Below are positions 19,894 through 29,050 of a stretch of DNA of 64,000 nucleotides, piece after piece. The stretch is from Buttiauxella noackiae ATCC 51607 (lineage in GTDB: Bacteria; Pseudomonadota; Gammaproteobacteria; Enterobacterales; Enterobacteriaceae). Position numbers and translations under genes: made by a program. Location of the stretch: positions 1-64,000 of the forward strand of contig NZ_LXEO01000047.1 of the NCBI RefSeq assembly GCF_001654865.1, given 5' to 3'. The notes beneath the pieces are model-generated. The model did not search any database, had not been told where the DNA came from, and worked only from the letters and a program-made list of their open reading frames with translations. The first letter of the stretch is position 1. Every line of letters begins with the position of its first letter.

Positions 19894-21483
19894 TTAGTGC
19901 TCGCGGGTTTTACGGAACGAAACTTCTGGATAACGATCTTGTGTCAGGTTCAGGTTGACCATTGTTGGAGCGATATAAGCAAGGTTATCACCGCCATCAA
20001 GCGCCAACTGCATTTCGTTTTTGCGTTTGAATTCTTCAAACTTCTTAACGTCAGTGCTTTCTACCCAACGCGCCGTTGAGACGTTGACCGACTCGTAAAT
20101 CGCTTCAACGTTGTACTCACTTTTCAGACGCGCCACAACCACGTCGAACTGCAGCACACCGACCGCACCAACAATCAGATCGTTGTTGGCGATTGGACGG
20201 AATACCTGTACCGCGCCCTCTTCAGAAAGCTGAACCAGACCTTTAAGCAACTGCTTCTGCTTTAATGGGTCGCGCAGACGAATACGACGGAAAAGTTCAG
20301 GTGCGAAGTTCGGAATACCGGTGAACTTCATCATTTCGCCTTGAGTGAAGGTATCACCAATCTGAATGGTGCCGTGGTTATGCAGACCGATAATATCGCC
20401 TGGATACGCCTCTTCAACGTGTGAACGGTCACCCGCCATAAAGGTCAACGCATCAGAAATCACCACATCTTTACCGGTGCGAACCTGGCGCAGTTTCATG
20501 CCTTTTTCGTACTTACCGGAAACCACACGCATAAACGCAACGCGGTCGCGGTGTTTCGGGTCCATGTTGGCCTGAATTTTAAACACAAAGCCGGTGAACT
20601 TTTCTTCCGCAGCCTGAACTTCACGGGTATCTGTTTTGCGTGGCATCGGAGCCGGAGCCCACTCAACCAGGCCATCGAGCATATGGTCAACACCAAAGTT
20701 ACCCAACGCAGTACCGAAGAAGACTGGCGTCAGTTCACCTTCAAGGAACAGTTCACGGTCAAATTCGTGGGAAGCACCCTGAACCAGTTCCAGCTCGTCA
20801 CGCAGCTGCGCGGCAAGATCTTCACCAACAGCAGCATCAAGCTCTGGGTTATCTAGCCCTTTGACGATGCGCACTTCCTGAATGGTGTGACCTTTACCCG
20901 TCTGATAAAGATAAGTTTCGTCTTTATAAAGGTGATAAACACCTTTGAACAGCTTGCCGCAGCCGATAGGCCAGGTGATCGGTGAACAGGCGATTTTCAG
21001 CTCGCGTTCCACTTCATCCATCACTTCCATCGGGTCGCGGATGTCGCGGTCGAGTTTGTTCATAAAGGTGAGAATTGGCGTATCACGCAGACGGGTAACT
21101 TCCATCAATTTACGGGTACGATCTTCTACACCTTTCGCGGCGTCGATAACCATCAAACAACAGTCAACCGCAGTCAGAGTACGATAAGTATCTTCGGAGA
21201 AGTCTTCGTGCCCTGGGGTATCGAGGAGGTTAACCAGGCAGTCGTGATACGGGAATTGCATGACAGATGTGGTAATCGAGATACCACGCTGCTTTTCCAT
21301 TTCCATCCAGTCAGATTTAGCATGCTGGCTGGAACCACGGCCTTTTACCGTACCGGCGGTCTGAATGGCCTGTCCGAAAAGCAAAACTTTTTCAGTGATG
21401 GTCGTTTTACCGGCATCGGGGTGAGAAATGATCGCAAAAGTGCGGCGTTTCCCCACTTCTTGCAAAAAAGGAGACAAAGTCAT
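19894..21483 (-). CDS. prfC: Peptide chain release factor 3
   Basis: RF3 is the GTPase that recycles RF1 and RF2 from the ribosome after termination. With the start at ATG 21483 the length is 529 residues, that of E. coli; the frame extends to 21507 but the extra residues have no family counterpart. G-domain motifs are intact: SHPDAGKTT (G1), DTPGHEDF (G3), NKLDRD (G4). It is monocistronic, with a likely terminator at 19862-19883. Confidence 0.97.
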   Translation of the reverse strand: MTLSPFLQEVGKRRTFAIISHPDAGKTTITEKVLLFGQAIQTAGTVKGRGSSQHAKSDWMEMEKQRGISITTSVMQFPYHDCLVNLLDTPGHEDFSEDTYRTLTAVDCCLMVIDAAKGVEDRTRKLMEVTRLRDTPILTFMNKLDRDIRDPMEVMDEVERELKIACSPITWPIGCGKLFKGVYHLYKDETYLYQTGKGHTIQEVRIVKGLDNPELDAAVGEDLAAQLRDELELVQGASHEFDRELFLEGELTPVFFGTALGNFGVDHMLDGLVEWAPAPMPRKTDTREVQAAEEKFTGFVFKIQANMDPKHRDRVAFMRVVSGKYEKGMKLRQVRTGKDVVISDALTFMAGDRSHVEEAYPGDIIGLHNHGTIQIGDTFTQGEMMKFTGIPNFAPELFRRIRLRDPLKQKQLLKGLVQLSEEGAVQVFRPIANNDLIVGAVGVLQFDVVVARLKSEYNVEAIYESVNVSTARWVESTDVKKFEEFKRKNEMQLALDGGDNLAYIAPTMVNLNLTQDRYPEVSFRKTREH

Positions 21484-21596
21484 AATGAAATCTTCTGTGT
21501 ATTCCACGCAGAGTTAACGGCGCGGCAAATGAACGTTACCTGGCGGCTATTTTACCCATCAGGTCTGGTTTAACAATCAGCGTTGTACCCAAGCAA

Positions 21597-22274
21597 TCAT
21601 GAATTACACAACAGTCGCTCCAGTTCACTCAGTGAGGCCACTTCCCAGGTTGGCATAATGCCTTCCGGTAAGCTTCGTCCGTGGGCATTGAGCCAGCAGG
21701 TGGCAATTCCTGCGTTCATGCCGCCTAAAATATCTGATTCTGCGGTGTCGCCAACCATCAATACTCGGTCGCGTGGCGGCTGGCCCATTTGCTCAAAGGT
21801 GTAATCAAAAATCTTACGATCGGGTTTCGCGACACCGACCTGTTCAGAAATCACCAGCAAATCGAAATAATCACGCAAACCGGTGCGCTCCAGGCGAATT
21901 TGCTGCAACGCTGTAAAACCGTTAGTAATAATACCGATTTTTACTTTATCTTTTAATGCATTAAGTAGGGAAACCGCGCCTGGAAGCGGCACGCAAATCT
22001 CGGCCATAGCGTTAAGAAATGCCGCGTTCAGGTCGCCCGCAGGCACTGACAATCTTTCAGACCATCCCTCAAAACGCTGGTGCTGTAACTGAAGCGCGCT
22101 AATGGTGCCGTTCTGATAATCGGTCCACAAAGGTTTGTTAACCGCCTGGTAATCCTGGAAGTCTTCAGCGGTAAAGGTCACGCTATAATCGAGAAACATC
22201 CGCTGCAAGCCGCCGAAAGCGTCAAAGGTAAATAGCGTTTCGTCAGCATCAAATAAAATCCAGTCCCAGTTCAT
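21597..22274 (-). CDS. yjjG: Pyrimidine 5'-nucleotidase YjjG
   Basis: YjjG is a HAD phosphatase acting on UMP, dUMP and dTMP and on modified pyrimidine nucleotides (housecleaning role in E. coli). HAD motifs are [17 protein letters not shown], the Lys in [11 protein letters not shown] and [15 protein letters not shown] 22274 gives 225 residues, the E. coli length, with AAGG upstream; a GTG at 22280 is less likely. It is third in the holD-rimI-yjjG operon. Confidence 0.95.
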   Translation of the reverse strand: MNWDWILFDADETLFTFDAFGGLQRMFLDYSVTFTAEDFQDYQAVNKPLWTDYQNGTISALQLQHQRFEGWSERLSVPAGDLNAAFLNAMAEICVPLPGAVSLLNALKDKVKIGIITNGFTALQQIRLERTGLRDYFDLLVISEQVGVAKPDRKIFDYTFEQMGQPPRDRVLMVGDTAESDILGGMNAGIATCWLNAHGRSLPEGIMPTWEVASLSELERLLCNS

Positions 22275-22290
22275 CAACACACCTTTTCGA

Positions 22291-22734
22291 TTAATTCAGT
22301 GGTAATGCCATGATAATGGCATCTTCCCGACCCTCTTTTGTGGGGTAGTAATTGCGACGAATAGTCGCCTCGTTAAAGCCCAGGCTCTCGTAGAGTGCTA
22401 TAGCCGCGTGATTAGAGGCGCGCACTTCAAGCCACAGGGTAAATACATCTCGCGCTTCCAGTTCACTGATTAAATGCTCCAGCAACTGGCGACCCAAACC
22501 CTGGCGTTGAAAATCAGGGTCAACCGCAATATTGAACAGCGTCGCTTCATCCAACACGACTTGTGTCACCGCAAATGCCGCCATTTTGCCATCAACATCA
22601 AGGCGAAAATTCAAATAACGCTCGCCTACGTTACTGGCGAAGGTCTTTTCACTCCATGGGAAAGCATGGCTGCGCTGCTCTATAGTGTAAGCCGCGCTTA
22701 AGTCATTTGTGGTGAGGGAAGAAATCGTTTTCAT
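22291..22734 (-). CDS. rimI: Ribosomal protein bS18 N-alpha-acetyltransferase RimI
   Basis: RimI acetylates the N-terminus of ribosomal protein S18 and is a GNAT-fold enzyme. The acetyl-CoA loop appears as [13 protein letters not shown] and the C-terminal [20 protein letters not shown] is typical. ATG 22734 gives 147 residues (148 in E. coli). The start lies inside the 3' end of holD (32-bp overlap), as in E. coli, so translation is probably coupled. Confidence 0.96.
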   Translation of the reverse strand: MKTISSLTTNDLSAAYTIEQRSHAFPWSEKTFASNVGERYLNFRLDVDGKMAAFAVTQVVLDEATLFNIAVDPDFQRQGLGRQLLEHLISELEARDVFTLWLEVRASNHAAIALYESLGFNEATIRRNYYPTKEGREDAIIMALPLN

Positions 22735-23125
22735 GTTCACAAATTTGCTGCCACAACGCCTGTCGAGCGGCGCCATTTTGATAAAGCTCGTTTAATTCGG
22801 GGGTCGCTAATTGCGCGCCAGGTATGGGAAGAGATTCACTCACTCCCAATCGCCAGCTATTACAGCGGCTATCACCTGGTAGCATCGCGGCCCGTTCTGG
22901 TGTCAGTTGCATGACCTGCTGTGAATCCAGATTCAGGCTACGCAAAACATCGTTAACTAACGGATCGCTTAAATCAGGAAGCACTTCGGCGACCATCAGT
23001 AGTCTGACATTTTCATGCAGTGAGACTGCAATTTCGCCCTGCAACACAGCCGGGCGCCGCAACTCCCACTGGGTAATGCCCAGTTGTTGTAACAACCAGT
23101 CACGTCGCAAAGGTATATGAGGCAT
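22703..23125 (-). CDS. holD: DNA polymerase III psi subunit
   Basis: Psi joins chi to the clamp-loader of DNA polymerase III and links the holoenzyme to SSB. The 140-residue product (start ATG 23125) aligns over its length with E. coli HolD (137), with conserved RRDWLLQQLGITQWELRRP near the N-terminus and [17 protein letters not shown] at the end. The first gene of holD-rimI-yjjG, it is divergent from rsmC with 108 bp between. Confidence 0.94.
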   Translation of the reverse strand: MPHIPLRRDWLLQQLGITQWELRRPAVLQGEIAVSLHENVRLLMVAEVLPDLSDPLVNDVLRSLNLDSQQVMQLTPERAAMLPGDSRCNSWRLGVSESLPIPGAQLATPELNELYQNGAARQALWQQICEHENDFFPHHK

Positions 23126-23233
23126 AGCGAAACCAGATAGAGAGTGCCAATTGGGGCGCAAATATAGCAAATTCATCGAATATGCGCCATTAAAGCTCTA
23201 TAATCCCGGTTCTGATTTTCCAGGAGTAATTTG

Positions 23234-24265
23234 ATGACTGCGTTAACCCCGGCAAGTGAAGTGCTGCTGCGCCATAGCGATGATTTTACCGAAAGCCGCG
23301 TGCTGTTTGCCGGTGACTTACAAGACGACCTGCCAGCCCGTTTCGAAACGGCAGCAAGTCGCGTTCATACCCAACAATTTCACCACTGGCAGGTATTAAG
23401 CGCTCAGATGGGAGAAGATGCACAATACGGCCTGGTGGCTGACGCCAGCATCATTGGTGACTGCAATACCCTGATTTACTACTGGCCGAAGAATAAGCCA
23501 GAAGCTCAGTTCCAGTTGATGAATATTTTGTCGTTGATGCCCATTGGCAGCGATATTTTTGTTGTTGGTGAAAACCGTAGCGGTGTGCGCAGTGCTGAGC
23601 AGATGCTCGCTGAATTTTGCCCACTCAACAAAATCGATAGCGCACGCCGTTGTGGCCTCTATCACGGTCGCCTGGAAACACAGCCGCAGTTTGATGAGAA
23701 CTCCTGGTGGGATGAGTACCAACACGAAAATCTGACCGTCAAAACTCTGCCTGGCGTATTTAGCCGCGATGGCCTGGATACCGGCAGTAAATTGCTGCTC
23801 TCCACCCTGACGCCACATACCAAAGGTAAAGTACTGGATGTGGGTTGTGGCGCTGGCGTGCTGGCGGTTTCACTGGCTAAGCACTCTCCTAAAGTCCGTC
23901 TGACTTTATGTGATGTTTCTGCTCCTGCCGTTGCGGCAAGCCGTGCAACACTTGCTGCAAATGAGATTGAAGGTGAAGTTATTGCCAGTAACGTCTATTC
24001 CGAAGTGAATGGTCGTTTTGACATGATTATCTCAAATCCGCCGTTCCATGACGGCCTGCAAACTAGCCTTGATGCAGCTCACCAGCTGATTCGCGGCGCA
24101 GTCCGCCATCTGAATATGGGCGGTGAATTGCGTATCGTAGCGAACGCCTTCCTCGCGTATCCGGATGTACTGGACGAAACCTTTGGTAACCACGAAGTGA
24201 TCGCTCAGACAGGCCGTTTCAAAGTTTACCGCTCAGTTGTTATGCGTGGCGTGAAGAAGCGTTAA
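23234..24265 (+). CDS. rsmC: 16S rRNA (guanine1207-N2)-methyltransferase RsmC
   Basis: RsmC methylates G1207 of 16S rRNA in the 30S subunit. The 343-residue protein equals the E. coli length. A duplicated methyltransferase architecture is present: an inactive N-terminal domain and a C-terminal SAM domain with [13 protein letters not shown] (near residue 200) and catalytic NPPFHDG. ATG 23234 follows CAGGAG. A TTG three bases upstream is not needed. Confidence 0.96.
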   Translation: MTALTPASEVLLRHSDDFTESRVLFAGDLQDDLPARFETAASRVHTQQFHHWQVLSAQMGEDAQYGLVADASIIGDCNTLIYYWPKNKPEAQFQLMNILSLMPIGSDIFVVGENRSGVRSAEQMLAEFCPLNKIDSARRCGLYHGRLETQPQFDENSWWDEYQHENLTVKTLPGVFSRDGLDTGSKLLLSTLTPHTKGKVLDVGCGAGVLAVSLAKHSPKVRLTLCDVSAPAVAASRATLAANEIEGEVIASNVYSEVNGRFDMIISNPPFHDGLQTSLDAAHQLIRGAVRHLNMGGELRIVANAFLAYPDVLDETFGNHEVIAQTGRFKVYRSVVMRGVKKR

Positions 24266-24274
24266 TATAACGCA

Positions 24275-24308
24275 GTGCCGTTTTTTCCAGCGATTAGAAA
24301 AGCGGCAC
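24275..24308 (+). terminator. Possible terminator after rsmC
   Basis: GTGCCG pairs with CGGCAC, with a longer imperfect TTTTC/GAAAA inner helix. No clean T-run follows, so it may be an inefficient terminator upstream of the tRNA cluster. Confidence 0.4.
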
Positions 24309-24385
24309 CAAATTAACTGTTGACGACGCGCAGAAAACATCTAGAATGCGCCTCCGTGGTTACAATACTTCGGTGTTGTGGGTAT

Positions 24386-24472
24386 GCGAAGGTGGCGGAA
24401 TTGGTAGACGCGCTAGCTTCAGGTGTTAGTGTTCTTACGGACGTGAGGGTTCAAGTCCCTCTCTTCGCACCA
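24386..24472 (+). tRNA. tRNA-Leu (CAG), copy 1
   Basis: This 87-nt gene begins GCGAAGGTGGCGGAATTGG, has anticodon CAG in GCTTCAGGTGT, a long class II variable arm, T arm GAGGGTTCAAGTCCCTC and an encoded CCA. It corresponds to the E. coli leuQPV cluster, which occupies the same place beside rsmC. The acceptor stem pairs fully with one G-T at the base. Confidence 0.97.
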
Positions 24473-24501
24473 TTAACCACGCAAGATATCGTTCGCACTG
24501 C

Positions 24502-24588
24502 GCGAAGGTGGCGGAATTGGTAGACGCGCTAGCTTCAGGTGTTAGTGTTCTTACGGACGTGAGGGTTCAAGTCCCTCTCTTCGCACCA
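24502..24588 (+). tRNA. tRNA-Leu (CAG), copy 2
   Basis: The sequence is identical to copy 1 over all 87 nt, including the encoded CCA. It follows after a 29-bp spacer. Variable-arm stem GTTC-TTAC-GGAC contains one U-G pair. Confidence 0.97.
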
Positions 24589-24622
24589 ATGCGAAGGCGG
24601 TATCTTAGATAAGACTTGATTT

Positions 24623-24709
24623 GCGAAGGTGGCGGAATTGGTAGACGCGCTAGCTTCAGGTGTTAGTGCTCTAACGGGCGTGAGGGTTCAAGTCCCTCTC
24701 TTCGCACCA
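24623..24709 (+). tRNA. tRNA-Leu (CAG), copy 3
   Basis: This copy follows after a 34-bp spacer and differs from copies 1 and 2 only in the variable arm, which reads GCTC-TAAC-GGGC. The U-A pair of the other copies becomes C-G through changes on both sides, so the stem is kept. All other arms and the CCA are identical. Confidence 0.97.
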
Positions 24710-24759
24710 ATTCTTATCAACTTCTAAGCAACACTCTGTTTTTCCTCGAGCTTGTCCCG

Positions 24760-25002
24760 CTATCTCATCGTTCCCAAATTCATCATCACCAGCGCAAGCC
24801 CACTGGCAAATGCAACGCATGATGGTATTAACACAAAATGACGTAACCGTTTATGGTACAGCATGGCCGTGGTCACCAATAATCCCAATACAATCAACAC
24901 TCGCCACTGACTAAAAGAAAGATCAAGATACAGTAACGCGGCGACGATGCCTCCCGGTATTAGCACACCCCATGCACTTTCTAACTGACGTTGTAACATC
25001 AT
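24760..25002 (-). CDS. yjjZ: DUF1435 membrane protein (YjjZ position)
   Basis: The 80-residue product has three hydrophobic segments (about residues 12-28, 34-48 and 56-74) and almost no charged loops, so it is an inner-membrane protein. It fits the DUF1435 family found at this spot in E. coli (yjjZ) and Salmonella. A strong Fur box (16 of 19) lies 17 bp upstream of the start, so the gene is expected to be induced by iron limitation. Function is unknown; the neighbourhood with fhuF suggests a role under iron limitation. Two ATGs (25002 and 24999) are possible; GAG lies 6 nt before the first. Confidence 0.8.
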   Translation of the reverse strand: MMLQRQLESAWGVLIPGGIVAALLYLDLSFSQWRVLIVLGLLVTTAMLYHKRLRHFVLIPSCVAFASGLALVMMNLGTMR

Positions 25003-25018
25003 CGCTATCTCATCAATT

Positions 25019-25037
25019 GGTAATGATAACCAATATC
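25019..25037. promoter_or_regulatory. Fur box before the DUF1435 gene
   Basis: GGTAATGATAACCAATATC matches the Fur consensus GATAATGATAATCATTATC at 16 of 19 positions. It is 17 bp from the DUF1435 start on one side and 235 bp from the GGDEF gene on the other. Confidence 0.85.
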
Positions 25038-25271
25038 ATATGATATTATTTCTCGTTTGTCAGCGATAGCGTATCGTCAGTTTTACATTAGAAATGTTAA
25101 GCTTTCCGCATCATCAGATGACATATATTCAGTAAGGTGATAGATTGAACCATAATGTTAAATCTCTGATTAACATCTTTATACCTACATGAAGTAATCA
25201 CTCTCCGGATATATTTTCCTACTTCATTCGCAGCATAATGTCGGGCATGAGTCGAAAGAACTATTTTTGAT

Positions 25272-26357
25272 ATGACAGCAACAAATTGGTCCACTTTACT
25301 CAAAGGGAAACATCAACTCTCTTTGCGTTTATTTTTATTATTGAATGCGTTTTCTGCGGGATTTAGCATGATATCCCCGGCAACTAATACGCAACATATT
25401 ACAGTACCCATTGTTATGGTGCTGGTGGTAAGCCTGTCCTGTCTGCTCTGGCAACTGGTAAATAAAAAGAAATTAATTAACATTAACTTCATTTCGTTAA
25501 TAATTGGCTTACTCTGGGCGGGGCATATCTATATAAAAGTCTCTGCTATGCCAAATAAAGATGTTTCTTTTTTAATTATCGCCTTGTTGGCAATATTATT
25601 TATTGGCGCAATCTCTTATATTAATAATATACAAGCATTTCTTGCCGCATGTCTGCCTGTCACCTTAACCATATTCTGGCTTGATCAAGGTGCAAACTGG
25701 CCACGCTTATTATATTCCATTGTTCTACCGGGTGTGGGGATTACCATTCAACATATCATTCATCAGCGTCATGATAACTTTACGCGTCGTTTGATGAATA
25801 AATTACTTGAAGAAAAAGAAACTCTTAACGATCTGAGCATGTTAGATCCGCTTACTGGTTTGAATAACCGCCGCGGATTCAAAAACCGTTTTGATACTCT
25901 GCTCTCAGTCGGCAGCGGCCAGCATTATATACTGCTGCTGGATATCGACCACTTTAAAGCATACAACGATAACTACGGCCATAACATGGGTGATAAAGCC
26001 CTGACCCATGTCTCTGCAGCCATTCGTGACGCTGTACGTTCACGTGATGTCGTCACGCGTTATGGCGGTGAAGAGTTTATGGTCTTACTGGTTGATGTTG
26101 ATGCTGAACAAGCCTTGCAAACAGCAGAGCGCATTCGCAAACGCGTTTATGATTTAAATATTCAGCACATGTTTAACAAAAGCGTGGCGACCCACCTTAC
26201 AATAAGTATTGGCCTTGCAGCACTTGAGCAGCACGATATTGAAGAAGCATTACGCAAAGCTGATGGCGCTCTTTATCGTGCCAAACGACAGGGCCGTAAC
26301 AGCATCTTTGTCAGCGAAACTCTCCTTCCCGCACAAACAGAAACCGCTCATTTTTAA
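25272..26357 (+). CDS. Membrane-bound GGDEF diguanylate cyclase
   Basis: The 361-residue protein has about six N-terminal membrane segments (residues 10-180) with little extramembrane sensor sequence, a short coiled linker (RRLMNKLLEEKETLNDLSML) and a C-terminal GGDEF domain. The active site is GGEEF (residues 265-269), the inhibitory RxxD site RSRD is five residues before it, and DPLTGLNNRRGF is intact, so c-di-GMP synthesis with product inhibition is expected. A gene of this type is known at the same place in Salmonella (STM4551). It faces away from the DUF1435 gene and stands before fhuF. The signal sensed is unknown. Confidence 0.9.
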   Translation: MTATNWSTLLKGKHQLSLRLFLLLNAFSAGFSMISPATNTQHITVPIVMVLVVSLSCLLWQLVNKKKLININFISLIIGLLWAGHIYIKVSAMPNKDVSFLIIALLAILFIGAISYINNIQAFLAACLPVTLTIFWLDQGANWPRLLYSIVLPGVGITIQHIIHQRHDNFTRRLMNKLLEEKETLNDLSMLDPLTGLNNRRGFKNRFDTLLSVGSGQHYILLLDIDHFKAYNDNYGHNMGDKALTHVSAAIRDAVRSRDVVTRYGGEEFMVLLVDVDAEQALQTAERIRKRVYDLNIQHMFNKSVATHLTISIGLAALEQHDIEEALRKADGALYRAKRQGRNSIFVSETLLPAQTETAHF

Positions 26358-26410
26358 CGGCCAAATGCCTTGAACACAAAACCACCTTGCTAAAGGCATT
26401 ATCTATAGAT

Positions 26411-26429
26411 AGGATTGGCAATCATTATC
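26411..26429. promoter_or_regulatory. Fur box before fhuF
   Basis: AGGATTGGCAATCATTATC keeps the complete right half of the Fur consensus (AATCATTATC) and a weaker left half. It ends 26 bp before the fhuF start, as expected for iron repression. Confidence 0.75.
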
Positions 26430-26455
26430 ATTTGTATTAGTGGTTTTGTTTACCG

Positions 26456-27244
26456 ATGTCGTTTCAGTCTTCACAGTTTATTAATGATTTGTCATGGCAG
26501 CCGCCATTTACGAGCCCGCAATCCCCGCTTGCAGATGAGCTACGTGCGTATTTTGCTGTGCATCGACCGTACTTCAACGACATCATCAAACTCAATGAAC
26601 CTGTGCCTCACACCAGCCTGACTCTGCATCAGTGGACACAACCTACGACCTTAAACTCGCTTCTCGCCTGCTACAGTGACCACATTTACCGGAACCAGCC
26701 AAACCTTGCGCGTGAAGGGAAGCCGCTAAAATCGCTATGGGCACAATGGTATCTTGGCTTACTGGTTCCACCGCTGGTCATGGCATTGATTACCCAACCT
26801 CGCGCACTGGATATAACCCCGCAACATATTCATGTTGAGTTTCATGAAACAGGTAGAGCTGCTACTTTCTGGCTAGACGTTCAGGAAGATAAGATGGCAA
26901 CGACAATGTCGTTAACCCAACGCTTTGAAAAGCTGCTGATTAAAGGGTTAATGCCCATCGTTGATGCTCTGGAAAAAAGTGGTGATATCAATGGAAAACT
27001 CATCTGGAGTAATACGGGCTATCTGCTGAACTGGTTTATTGGCGAGATCAGAGAATTGCTGGATGAATCGACAATTGCCGAGTTGCGTCATCTCTGTTTC
27101 TTTGAAAAACAGCTGAAGAATGGGCAGGATAATCCCCTCTTCCGTACCGTCATTCTCAGTGAAGGTTTGCTGGTACGTCGCACCTGCTGCCAACGTTATA
27201 AACTGCCAGATGTCCAACGCTGCGGTGACTGCACGTTAAAGTAA
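26456..27244 (+). CDS. fhuF: Ferric siderophore reductase FhuF
   Basis: FhuF reduces ferric iron in imported hydroxamate siderophores in the cytoplasm. The 262 residues equal the E. coli length. The unusual [2Fe-2S] ligand set is present at the C-terminus: CC-x10-C-x2-C in TCCQRYKLPDVQRCGDCTLK. ATG 26456 is placed directly after a Fur box. The gene is monocistronic with a strong bidirectional terminator. Confidence 0.97.
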   Translation: MSFQSSQFINDLSWQPPFTSPQSPLADELRAYFAVHRPYFNDIIKLNEPVPHTSLTLHQWTQPTTLNSLLACYSDHIYRNQPNLAREGKPLKSLWAQWYLGLLVPPLVMALITQPRALDITPQHIHVEFHETGRAATFWLDVQEDKMATTMSLTQRFEKLLIKGLMPIVDALEKSGDINGKLIWSNTGYLLNWFIGEIRELLDESTIAELRHLCFFEKQLKNGQDNPLFRTVILSEGLLVRRTCCQRYKLPDVQRCGDCTLK

Positions 27245-27270
27245 AACGGTGGGTTTCCCCACCGTTTTGT
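27243..27270. terminator. Bidirectional terminator between fhuF and the PTS EIIC gene
   Basis: AAAACGGTGGG and CCCACCGTTTT form an 11-bp perfect stem with a TTTC loop. T-runs occur on both strands, and both convergent genes end within 25 bp. Confidence 0.9.
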
Positions 27271-27289
27271 TTCACTTCTCGTACTATCT

Positions 27290-28636
27290 TTAAGCAGCCT
27301 GTTGGCTCTCTTCTCCAGATGATTTCTGTGCTTCTTCCGCTTCTTGTTCCAACAACTGCTTCTCGTACACTTTGAAGAACGGGAAGTAGATGATGGCGGA
27401 AACGACAGCCAGCAAAATCACCAGAATCGCCGCGCGGAAATCCCAGCCCAGAGCCCAGGCCGCACCGATTGGTGCCGGAGCGGTCCACGGAACAACTGAA
27501 ATTACGCGACCAATCAGATCCATCTTCATCGCGCCCCATGCCAATACAGCGTTAACCATTGGTGCCAGCAGGAAAGGAATGAAGAACACTGGGTTCATAA
27601 CGATTGGTGTACCGAAAATGACGGGTTCGTTAATGTTAAAACACGTTGGAACGATACTCAGACGACCAATGGAACGCAGGTGGGCTGATTTACTGCGCAG
27701 GTAGCAAATCACCAGACCCATTGTTGCACCGGAACCACCGACGACGATAAAGAACGTCCAGAACGCTTCCATAAAGATATGTGGTAACGGAGCGCCTTGA
27801 GCCAGCGCACTCTGGTTCATCCCGAGGTTAGTCAGCCAGAACATTTGCAGCATCCCGGAAACGATAGCCGCGCCATGAATCCCAGCAAACCACAACAGGT
27901 GGCCAATCAGCACCGCCAGCAGAATCGCAGGCAATGAGTCAGCAGCAGATACCAGAGGTTTAAACACTGACATAATCGCCTGTGGGATCAACATGCTGAA
28001 CTCAGATTGAATAAACAAACTCAGCGGGTAAAGCGTCAGGACAACAACTAATACTGGAATCAGGAGATCAAAGGAGTTTTTGATCATCGGTGGAACCTGA
28101 TCTGGAAGCTTGATCCCGATATTGTGTGCTTTGAGGAAGCGCATCATCTCGACGCAGTAAATCGCAACCAGGATCGCAGTAAAGATCCCCGTGCCGCCCA
28201 GGCTATCCATTGGCATGACACCTTTGGTTTTCGGAGCCGCCACCAGCAGGAATGCCATCAATGACAGCATCGCACACATGAATGGGTCCAGGCCGTGCGA
28301 CTTCACGTAATGTTTACCGAGGTTATAGGCAATGGCCGCACAAATGTAGATAGACATGATGCCCATCGTCATATCAAACGGCGTAAGAATTTGCCCTTCA
28401 AACTGTTTCGCCATATCCAACCACGCGCGAGCAAATCCCCAGGTAGTGGTTGGCGAGAAAGGTGGGTATGCGAAGACCAATAAAAACGAACCGACAATCA
28501 TAAATGGCATCGCAGAAATAAACCCATCACGGATCGCCATGACATGACGCTGTGAAGAGATTCGCCCAGCGATTGGACTAACGTAGTTTTCTACAAAACG
28601 GAAAATCAAATTAAAAGCTGCATGATTGGTAGACAT
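27290..28636 (-). CDS. Orphan PTS EIIC, lactose/cellobiose (ChbC) type
   Basis: The 448-residue integral membrane protein matches the length and motifs of the cellobiose/diacetylchitobiose EIIC family: start FVENYVSPIAGRISSQRH, substrate motifs FAGIHG (with His) and NEPVIFGTP (with Glu), about ten membrane segments, and an acidic/Gln-rich tail after residue 420. No EIIA, EIIB or phospho-glycosidase gene stands beside it, so it must borrow A and B subunits encoded elsewhere, or act as sensor or facilitator. ATG 28636 follows CTGGAG. Two CCGG-core palindromes upstream look like LacI-family (AscG-type) operators. Confidence 0.88.
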   Translation of the reverse strand: MSTNHAAFNLIFRFVENYVSPIAGRISSQRHVMAIRDGFISAMPFMIVGSFLLVFAYPPFSPTTTWGFARAWLDMAKQFEGQILTPFDMTMGIMSIYICAAIAYNLGKHYVKSHGLDPFMCAMLSLMAFLLVAAPKTKGVMPMDSLGGTGIFTAILVAIYCVEMMRFLKAHNIGIKLPDQVPPMIKNSFDLLIPVLVVVLTLYPLSLFIQSEFSMLIPQAIMSVFKPLVSAADSLPAILLAVLIGHLLWFAGIHGAAIVSGMLQMFWLTNLGMNQSALAQGAPLPHIFMEAFWTFFIVVGGSGATMGLVICYLRSKSAHLRSIGRLSIVPTCFNINEPVIFGTPIVMNPVFFIPFLLAPMVNAVLAWGAMKMDLIGRVISVVPWTAPAPIGAAWALGWDFRAAILVILLAVVSAIIYFPFFKVYEKQLLEQEAEEAQKSSGEESQQAA

Positions 28637-29050
28637 ATCGGAACTCCAGTCAGGCTATCAACGCGGATGTATCGGCGGAAAAAGTCTTGCCGCGCAACAG
28701 TCCGTGATTCATAGAATTCATTCCCGAAACCGGGACCTTTTTAGATACAGCTTTCGATTCGACAGCAGTGGCACAGCATAAAAAAATCGGTTTCATAGGC
28801 TGCTCTTATTATTGGGTACAGGTGTGTGACCATTTCAGTATTCATCGCTAATTCACGCGCTGCAACCGGTTACTGAAACCGGTTGCAGCGAATGTGAAGA
28901 AGATCCAGAAATCACTGAAACTTTAGCTTCTTTAAGTCATTCACATCACAACGTCACCCTTTCATTCAACACAATAATGGGCGGCTCCACTGGTTTACAT
29001 ATAGCACATACTTATGCCAAATTATTTGCTGACCAGAATGGGAGAAAAGC
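28637..29050. other. Regulatory interval between PTS EIIC and the YbaK-like gene
   Basis: These 414 bp separate two divergent genes and contain no credible reading frame. They hold four CCGG- or CGGTTTCA-type elements: CGAAACCGGGA at about 28725, TCGGTTTCA at 28787-28795, and the paired AACCGGTT core at 28858-28890. The right part carries promoter elements for the YbaK-like gene. Confidence 0.7.
28858..28890. promoter_or_regulatory. Double LacI-type operator with AACCGGTT cores
   Basis: Two arms, CGCTGCAACCGGTT and AACCGGTTGCAGCG, form a perfect 14-bp inverted repeat around ACTGA. Each arm contains the palindrome AACCGGTT, 13 bp apart. The sub-site TGAAACCGGTTGCA (28874-28887) matches the reported AscG consensus TGAAACCGGTTTCA at 13 of 14 positions. 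It lies 222 bp before the EIIC gene and 161 bp before the YbaK-like gene. Confidence 0.7.

Noticed and set aside
24386..24709. tRNA cluster as a phage or island attachment site
   Set aside because: The sequence after copy 3 returns to genes found at the same place in E. coli and Salmonella; no integrase or partial tRNA duplicate is present.
25097..25303. 68-codon frame in the DUF1435-GGDEF interval
   Set aside because: It overlaps the GGDEF start on the opposite strand, lacks a ribosome site and has no recognisable features.
28721..28740. Terminator-like CCCG/CGGG hairpin with T-run on the + strand before the EIIC gene
   Set aside because: A 4-bp stem is too short, and it would act on the wrong strand for the EIIC leader; the sequence is better read as a diverged CCGG operator element.
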